DNA from: Welwitschia mirabilis
Lineage: Eukaryota > Gnetophyta > Gnetopsida > Welwitschiales
Reading direction: 5' to 3'
Assembly (NCBI GenBank): GCA_051453625.1
Contig: JBOZIK010000001.1
Coordinates: 256,888,837-256,911,951, forward strand
DNA: 23,115 bases
In this document: positions 16,880 to 23,115 of the stretch, piece by piece
Numbering within the stretch: the stretch's first letter is position 1
Layout: every line of letters begins with the position of its first letter
Notes under the pieces: generated by a model
Told to the model about the DNA's origin: nothing
The model's database searches: none
The model's input: the letters and a program-made list of their open reading frames with translations, nothing else
Made by a program: the position numbers and the translations under genes

Positions 16880-18850
16880 TGGTTAGTGCACTGCTGACAA
16901 TAATAGTAGCTCTTCCAAGAGCTATATTAGATGCAAAATGGTCTTGCTTGAAGTTTCTTCCATTGGCTCCTTAGCGACTACTTTTTGCCTGAATGTTTTC
17001 ACATAGTGGAAGGCTTCATCCTTAAAAAACCTATAACCCTGAAAGCTAAAGGGAAAAGGAAGGTGGGATCATCTTAGCATGATAAAGGCCTAGTTACCCA
17101 ACTCTTCACTTTAAAATTAGCCAAGAATGAAGGAAGAAGAAAATTGGACTATGTAAATAATAACATTACATCTCAAAATATTGTTTTTTCCCCAAATTTT
17201 CAGACTTCCTTCCCATTTAATAACAATTAAATTGCAAATATATTGGATAGGACAGTATTTTCCTCTAAATAGTCTTAAACTATGGTCTCTCTAAACTTTG
17301 CCGTAGCACATGAGGAAGCAAATGGCAAAAGGCAATATTCACCTCTCATTAAAAGTTGTTGGAAAGAACCATATGTTGCTTTGTGATTGAAAACATGCAA
17401 ACCTTGAAATCCCAAACCTTTCTTGTCACGTGCAATGTAAAAAATAGTGTTTGGAGGATTCTTCATTTTTACAAAAGTAGTAATGGTTTTTAATTGCCTA
17501 ACCACATTTTCGAAGATTTTTTGAAAGAGTTAATTTATTCGATCATGCTANNNNNNNNNNNNNNNNNNNNNNNNNNNNNNNNNNNNNNNNNNNNNNNNNN
17601 NNNNNNNNNNNNNNNNNNNNNNNNNNNNNNNNNNNNNNNNNNNNNNNNNNTTAATTTATTCGATCATGCTAAAGAAAAAAAGAGCTATAGGTTTGGGCTA
17701 ATTCTAGTTTTTTCCGTTTGATTGCTTTCCTCTCCAATGGATACCTTCGAAGAGTATTATAAGATAAGTTTCTGAAGATTTGAAATTATCTTTATCTTGC
17801 CATTTCTAGTTCCCATGAATGTTTGAATGCATATAACTCTTTAACCAAACTCTTAATTTTGCAAACCATTCCATCTTGCAGAGCCTTCAATAATATGTGA
17901 ACCTTCAAAGCAATTTTCAAAATGATTTGAATATTTAGCTTTTGACAATTGAATGCGTTTGCTGTTCTCTACATACTACCACCAAATTTTTTTAGGTAAG
18001 AGGGAAAGATTTAACCAATGAAGTCTTCTTAAACTAGAGCCACTTTTGTCCCATGGTTTGCATGTAGAATCCCAATTTGTAAATGAATACACTTCTTATC
18101 ATTAATTCTTTCCCACTAAAGGGAAAAAAAAAAAAGAAAAAAACCTTTGTGACTTTTCTATGCACTCGACAACTATTTTTAGAGTTCAAAGACAAGATAT
18201 TAAATAGATTTGTAAGGATTGAAGATAATTGCAAATGAATTGAGCTCTTCCCACGAAAGAGAGAAATTTACCTTTCCATTTTGCTAATCTTTTTGCTATT
18301 TTTTAAAGAACACTCCTCCACGATTCATATCTCACTCTTCCTATAAAAAGAGATATACATGAATATTTCCTATGTAAGCTATCAATCACACAATTTAGGA
18401 TTCCTAGCATTTCTTGAATTTGTCTCTAATCCATATTAAAAGTACAAGCTATGCTTTTGTTTCAAAATTAATGCTTAAACGTGTAGTTTCAGAAAGGATC
18501 TACGTTGAATACTTTCAAATTCTTTGTTTTCCCCACATAAAATATGAAGGTATCATCCACATATTGAACATGAGTTGAATTAGGAATACCTTGTCCAATT
18601 TCAATACTGGTCAAAGAGTTCTCTTTTTGAGCCTTATCAATCATTACTTTTAAAGCTTTAGCAACAAAAGTATAAAAAAAAAGGAAAAAACCAAAAGAAA
18701 TGGTGACAATCTATCTGTTTACCAAATACCATTTTTATTATTAAAATATTTATGTAAATCATCATTTAATATAATAGAAAGATATGAGGAGGTATAACAA
18801 GCTCTTAATATTTCTACCATCATTCAAAAAAACCAAAATTTTTAAGAAAA
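16880..18850 (-). pseudogene. LINE-B reverse transcriptase, catalytic and C-terminal part
   Basis: Read leftward: ILKNFGFFEWW (about 18850-18810), TDRLSPFLLVFFLFFYTFVA (about 18735-18670), KALKVMIDKAQKENSLTSIE, then HVQYVDDTFIF with the active-site YVDD at 18563-18552. After that come KIAKRLAKWKGKFLS (about 18300-18250), FSGKE and KKGLGFQGLHVFNHKA (about 17425-17370). These correspond to L1 reverse transcriptase blocks followed by the thumb and post-RT segments. YVDD differs from the YADD of LINE-A. Stops are frequent, a 12-base A-run at 18124-18135 falls inside the frame, and a 100-base gap lies at 17551-17650. Below 17270 only weak similarity remains. Confidence 0.8.
17530..17671. other. 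100 N gap flanked by an identical 21-mer
   Basis: Bases 17530-17550 and 17651-17671 are identical (TTAATTTATTCGATCATGCTA) and directly abut both sides of the 100 N. This is what two overlapping contigs placed end to end without merging would give, so the gap is probably not real. Confidence 0.85.
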
Positions 18851-18896
18851 TACCCCTTAGGTTGTTTTGTGCCACACAACTCCTAGTGGCACTTGG

Positions 18897-18993
18897 GCCT
18901 ATGCATGTCCAAATGTACTCCTGCTAAGGTGGGGATCCAACTACAAGTCTTGCCCGCCTTGAACTTGAGATCCCTAAGTTCATAACTAATTTG
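18897..18993. repeat. 97-base direct repeat, left copy
   Basis: Matches 19576-19672 over all 97 bases with two substitutions (AAGG/AATG and CCGCC/CCTCC). It abuts the left edge of the 582 N gap. Confidence 0.95.
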
Positions 18994-19575
18994 NNNNNNN
19001 NNNNNNNNNNNNNNNNNNNNNNNNNNNNNNNNNNNNNNNNNNNNNNNNNNNNNNNNNNNNNNNNNNNNNNNNNNNNNNNNNNNNNNNNNNNNNNNNNNNN
19101 NNNNNNNNNNNNNNNNNNNNNNNNNNNNNNNNNNNNNNNNNNNNNNNNNNNNNNNNNNNNNNNNNNNNNNNNNNNNNNNNNNNNNNNNNNNNNNNNNNNN
19201 NNNNNNNNNNNNNNNNNNNNNNNNNNNNNNNNNNNNNNNNNNNNNNNNNNNNNNNNNNNNNNNNNNNNNNNNNNNNNNNNNNNNNNNNNNNNNNNNNNNN
19301 NNNNNNNNNNNNNNNNNNNNNNNNNNNNNNNNNNNNNNNNNNNNNNNNNNNNNNNNNNNNNNNNNNNNNNNNNNNNNNNNNNNNNNNNNNNNNNNNNNNN
19401 NNNNNNNNNNNNNNNNNNNNNNNNNNNNNNNNNNNNNNNNNNNNNNNNNNNNNNNNNNNNNNNNNNNNNNNNNNNNNNNNNNNNNNNNNNNNNNNNNNNN
19501 NNNNNNNNNNNNNNNNNNNNNNNNNNNNNNNNNNNNNNNNNNNNNNNNNNNNNNNNNNNNNNNNNNNNNNNNNNN
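18994..19575. other. Assembly gap, 582 N
   Basis: Flanked on both sides by the same 97-base sequence. The content is unknown. Confidence 0.95.
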
Positions 19576-19672
19576 GCCTATGCATGTCCAAATGTACTCC
19601 TGCTAATGTGGGGATCCAACTACAAGTCTTGCCCTCCTTGAACTTGAGATCCCTAAGTTCATAACTAATTTG
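19576..19672. repeat. 97-base direct repeat, right copy
   Basis: Second copy of 18897-18993, starting at the first base after the gap. The LINE-B reading resumes directly to its right. Confidence 0.95.
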
Positions 19673-20500
19673 AATGCCATATTAGGTTTTTTCTATCTAC
19701 AAGCAGAGTGGAGGACCGCACAAACCAAATTACCTAATTTAAAACAGGCGTTCACTTTAGAAATCCTCCTTGTGAATCTAAAATCAAAGCTAGAAGAATA
19801 ATTTTCAACTTTTCTGGAAGAACATTTGATATTATCTCCCATCCGTGTTGGAAAATATCAGCAGGAGAACTACATAGACGTCGAGACGTGTTAGGCTTTG
19901 TTTTAAATTAATCTTCCTTGATCTCTTTCATGGTAGGTTGACTTTTTAGAAACTATAATTTGACATCTCCCAAATATCTCTTTATAAGAGAAAGAACTTA
20001 AGAATTTCATCCAAATTTATTTATTTTGGATTTGTTAACAAATTCTTATCATACTCCACAACCACTTCATCTAGATTATCAGTATCATTAACATATTGAT
20101 TTTCTTCATCTTTAAGATATGAAATCAGACTAAAGTTGTTTTTCACTTTGTAGCATACATGTGAAAAAAAAATATAGTATTTGCATTACCTTCTTTGGTC
20201 AACTGAATTTTCACCCTCCATAACGAGTGACGTTGCTCCCTTTTTTGTAAAAGATAAAGATCTGAAGGCAGTTTTCTTTCTTATTATCTAAATCATCTAT
20301 CTACTCATCTTTTCAACTTTCTTTTGGAACCTGTTAATTTGATAAATTAAATCTTTTTTTTAATTTTTCCATTTTAACATATGAGAGCTGTACTAGGAAT
20401 TTATTTCTTAGTTGACATTATCTAACTTCTGTTGTAACTAGAATTGCTTTGAGCCCTTGGTCATGGTCTCCCACCATTTTTGAATTTTTCCTTCTAACTT
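19673..20500 (-). pseudogene. LINE-B reverse transcriptase, N-terminal part
   Basis: Read leftward from about 20500: WFHIPKLEGKIQKWWETM, REQR...LTKEGNANTIFFFHMYAT (the usual 'W-x-EGDxNTKFFH' linker between endonuclease and reverse transcriptase, about 20245-20160), PADIFQHGWEII (about 19870-19830), then LALILDSQGGFLK and VLN-x-VIWFVRSSTLLVDRKN (about 19785-19690), matching the 'SGFVxGRxIxDxIxxxxE' block of L1 reverse transcriptase. Stops interrupt each part. The block with the first catalytic aspartate (FDxxxW) should follow but is missing at the insertion at 18859-19672. Confidence 0.7.
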
Positions 20501-20639
20501 AGGAATATGAAACCAATAGGTGCTTATTTTAATTAATATTAGTTTGAAGAAGAATTAACTAATGATCTAAACCAAAATGAGTAATAGTTGATTCCAATAG
20601 TCAGGAAAAGCTGTGATTCGTCTAACTTTTCTAGAATTA

Positions 20640-21170
20640 AATTTAAACTAGATTCTCTTACTCCAATTAAAGGTAGAATTTTTAATTAGAATTTCCATCA
20701 AACTATAATCCTCTCTAATTTTCATATTCATAAAGAATAACATTGAAATCTCCATCAATCAAAACAGGTTTAGAAACTCTTGAAATATTTTGATACTAAA
20801 AGTTTCAAAAATCTTTCATTTTTCCTACACTTGATGGACAATAGACACTAACTAAAATTAATGAAACATTTTCTATATGAAATTGACAATTAATACCAAA
20901 TTTATTATTAGAAAGCTTTGTTGAATTCCAATAAGGAAGCCATAATAACTAAATATCCCTTGGATTTGCTAGTTGATTCTAAAAAAGCAAAACAATATTG
21001 AGGGAAGTTGTTACAAAGAATTCTATCACTAGTTGAAGTTGAGTATTTAGTTTCATTAATGAAAACAAAACTAGGATTTCTTTTGATACCACATTTTAAG
21101 AGCGTCGATTCTTGAGAGTATATTACGACCCCTCGAGTTCCAACTAAATGTTTTTATTGGCACAAAAGGA
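20640..21170 (-). pseudogene. LINE-B AP-endonuclease domain
   Basis: The minus strand from 21170 reads VPIKTFSWNSRGRNILSRID, matching the 'MKILSWNxRGL' opening of L1 endonucleases (exonuclease-endonuclease-phosphatase fold). It continues with FINETKYSTSTSDRIL, GINCQFHIENVSLILVSVYC, and then PVLIDGDFNVIL (about 20765-20730), the GDFN motif with the catalytic aspartate and asparagine. This enzyme nicks the target DNA to prime reverse transcription. Several stops and frame changes are present, so it is inactive. Confidence 0.75.
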
Positions 21171-21219
21171 TGATCTGTTTTATGCCCAATGTTATTTTCC
21201 TTTTTTTATCTCCTCTAAT

Positions 21220-22260
21220 CATCACATGATAATGTTTTTTCCATTTCTTTTTCTAATTGTGTCTTTGAATAATAGATTTTTGCAAAGAGGTTGATAGTGT
21301 TTGATTGGTTTTCTTTTCTTCCTTGAAGATTCTACATTTGCTTGTTGACAATGTTTAGTAGGAGAGGTCGAGGCACTAAAATAAGTCCACAGGAGAATTT
21401 CAGTAGGATCCATTACATCTAAAGTAACTGAACCATGATTTCCTTTTATATTTTCTGGTTTCGCATCCTAGTTCATTTTCAATTGTTTTTACTATTTGAA
21501 GGTTCAAAAATATTAAATCTTTGTATTTTCTTGCAAATATTCCTTTACACATGGTTCAATATTTTTAACAACTATAATTGCTTTGGAAATCATCTTATGA
21601 AGATTCAAAAGTGCTTCTAAATTTTTTAGAATAAAAACAAAGTTTGATTTTGCATTATAACAATTTAATTAAAGCCAATTATGTGTTTAGAAGAAATATC
21701 TTGCTCTTTTATATTCATAACTTCATGTTTGATCAATATATTTTATCAAAATCGTCTTTCTTCAAACTTTTTTCTTTTGGAATCCATTTCTTTTTCGGAA
21801 CTTATTTTCTTCTTAAAATAGATGTATGAATTTGAACTTTTCTCTTGCATGGAAGGTGAAATCTTCTGCGTTGATGACATAGATGAATGCTTTGTCGAAA
21901 AGGACACAAAACATTTTGAACATTTATTGAAGAAATTTAAACATGAACTATTTTGCGAAAAGAAACTACCCTACTGGTCAATATGCAAAGTTGACAATTT
22001 AGGTAAGATCTAGCTAAAAAGGAATTATGTTCCATCCATAATAAGTGACCAAATGTAGAAACGATTTAAGAAAATTTTTTTGAATTCCATATATCTAGAT
22101 TTAGATTTTGTAATTGTATTCAAACTGCTCACCAAGGTTAAGATAAATGAAAATATGAATTTTATTTGGCTTTCATGGCTGAAAGTTGCAAGGGGGATTT
22201 GCAAGGGGGATAAGATCCATACTTATCGATTCCATATGAGAAATGATCACATTCTACTTT
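21220..22260 (-). pseudogene. Probable LINE-B ORF1 remnant
   Basis: On the minus strand, 22120-21950 gives LNLDIWNSKKFS, a stop, IVSTFGHLLWMEHN and then further residues, resembling the 'LPxHLWN...F..IG..LG.FI..D' block of DUF4283-type ORF1 proteins found upstream of plant LINE endonucleases. Lysine-rich sequence follows (KKKISSEKEMDSKRKKFEER, about 21810-21750), and a frame at 21413-21222 reads into the endonuclease region. ORF1 proteins bind the LINE RNA. The match is short, so position relative to the endonuclease is half the argument. Small plus-strand frames in this region are antisense shadows. Confidence 0.4.
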
Positions 22261-23115
22261 ACTTGCGCATTTAAAAAAAAAGAAAAAGAATTCAAATATT
22301 TCATGAATGTTGAAAAATCTAGATCTTAGAATTGAATGTATAGAAAAGTCTTCGAATAGAGCTAAACGTTTGGGGAAGCTTCAAGTGACTAATGATGGAA
22401 TTTTGATGAATGGAGTCTTTGTTATTGTAGCATTTTATTTCTGCAAATTCCAAAATAAGTGCATTTCATGTTGATGATATATGCTATAAAGGCCCTAAGC
22501 TAGTCGCAAAATCCATTACTTCTATGAAGAAGGTGGGCACTAGATTGAGACTCCTTTGAAGAAGGGAGGAAGTGAGATGTTCTAACTATCGAAGCCATGA
22601 TCTACCACTGGAGATGTTTGAGAGAGGGAATTAAGTAAAGAGGGTACATGTTGGATGTCAAAAGAGGAGCCTAGAGGCAACAAAAGGTTGAGAATGGAAG
22701 GAGGAATTTGTCTTCCTTTCCTTGGGCATGGAGGGGGTAGAGTGGACCAGCTGTGAAAGCGAAGTGAGCAGTTGAGGGAGAGCTTGGGAGTTTAGGGACA
22801 TGGAGTGGAACCTATAGAGAACGAGCTCAACCCAAGGGGGAAACCTATTTGTTTGGGGGATGGAACATTTGAAGAGTTAAAGGGAGTACTCTGGATCAAG
22901 TTTCTAGGCTAAAGGGAGCAAGGATAGAGGGGTAAGGAGCCCTCTTACATGCCCTAGGTGTGGAATGTAGCATGGGGCCCCTATCTCTTGGCTTTGGGCA
23001 TGGAAGATAGGGAGAGGACTAGATTGAATTCCCCCTTTTTGGGCTTTAAACATTAAAAGAAAATTCAATAGCATAGTGAGTGTGGGATGTGAGTGTGAGA
23101 CGAAGCAAGAGAAGG
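22261..23115. other. Probable LINE-B 5' region, no gene seen
   Basis: Bases 22560-23040 are purine- and G-rich on the plus strand (C-rich on the LINE strand), unlike the AT-rich DNA before them. Cytosine-rich leaders are compatible with a LINE 5' untranslated region, but no promoter or boundary can be identified. The Copia-2 reverse transcriptase does not resume here. Confidence 0.3.

Larger units (their letters stand above)
18859..19672. mobile_element. Unidentified insertion in LINE-B reverse transcriptase
   Basis: The LINE reading is interrupted between a block like ILDSQGGF (right side, about 19780-19680) and ILKNFGFF (left side, 18850). The intervening known sequence is not LINE-like. 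It starts with a perfect 7-base hairpin, GTGCCAC (18869-18875) and GTGGCAC (18886-18892), then a 97-base unit on each side of a 582-base gap. No target duplication is clear. Read on the minus strand, AAGTTCAAGGC weakly recalls a polymerase III B box, so a SINE-like origin is possible but unproven. Confidence 0.4.
16870..23115 (-). mobile_element. LINE-B: near full-length L1-type LINE, minus strand
   Basis: Traces of ORF1 (about 22260-21220), endonuclease (21170-20640), reverse transcriptase (20500-18550) and the C-terminal region (18500-16880) occur in the order of an L1-type element read leftward. It begins abruptly against the Copia-2 reverse transcriptase at about 16840-16870, so it was probably inserted there. 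Copia-2 does not resume before the window ends, so the 5' end of LINE-B is not seen. Confidence 0.7.

Noticed and set aside
18986-19641. Frames of about 200 codons across the 582 N gap
   Set aside because: Almost entirely N. The real bases at their ends are the 97-base repeats, not coding sequence.
21435-22274. A string of 60-64 codon plus-strand frames
   Set aside because: They lack similarity to anything and run antisense to LINE-B ORF1, whose minus-strand reading is the better explanation.
1-23115. Host protein-coding gene, tRNA, CRISPR array or bacterial-type operon
   Set aside because: None was seen on either strand. All recognisable domains belong to transposable elements, and the Copia, hAT and LINE types are those of plant nuclear DNA.

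Overview
The window looks like intergenic DNA from a large, repeat-rich plant nuclear genome. It is AT-rich and full of decayed transposable elements of plant type: Ty1/copia elements with a tRNA-iMet primer site, a BED/DUF659/hAT-C transposase, and L1-type LINEs. I see no intact host gene and no convincing tRNA, rRNA or CRISPR array. The species cannot be fixed; a gymnosperm or another large-genome plant would fit. Seven runs of N show that this is a draft scaffold.

Layout, left to right. 1-1090: unassigned DNA, then a block resembling the end of a hAT element. 1091-3692: a minus-strand copia element ('Copia-1') with a long LTR (about 2635-3692), a primer binding site, and a gag reading leftward from 2569. 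That gag is itself broken at about 1936, where another element's LTR plus primer site (about 1286-1935) intervenes, and its C-terminal piece resumes at about 1240-1091. 3693-16835: a plus-strand copia element ('Copia-2') with LTR and primer-site remnants (about 4127-4205), gag N-terminus (4216-4554), gag C-terminus (13064-13700), protease/pre-integrase, integrase, and the start of reverse transcriptase. Its gag is split by a minus-strand hAT transposon (about 4555-13063) flanked by a 9-base direct repeat, GGTACTACT. The hAT element carries a multi-exon transposase pseudogene (9078 down to 5165). A copia-type LTR end (5987-6097) and a 5'-truncated LINE ('LINE-A', about 10285-11800) lie inside it.

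16870-23115: a second, longer minus-strand LINE ('LINE-B') interrupts the Copia-2 reverse transcriptase. It shows traces of ORF1, an AP-endonuclease domain, and reverse transcriptase with a YVDD box. Its reverse transcriptase is in turn interrupted at 18859-19672 by unrelated DNA with two 97-base near-identical copies on either side of a gap.

Every coding region has stops and frameshifts, so nothing here is expected to make a working protein. The value of the window is its nested insertion history: Copia-2 first, then hAT and LINE-B into it, then LINE-A and an LTR element into the hAT. I did not find a new biological system. The best-supported observations are the hAT insertion with its duplicated target and an unbroken reference gag in the same window, the degenerate GGACGTC repeat array in the Copia-1 LTR, and assembly gaps flanked by duplicated sequence.
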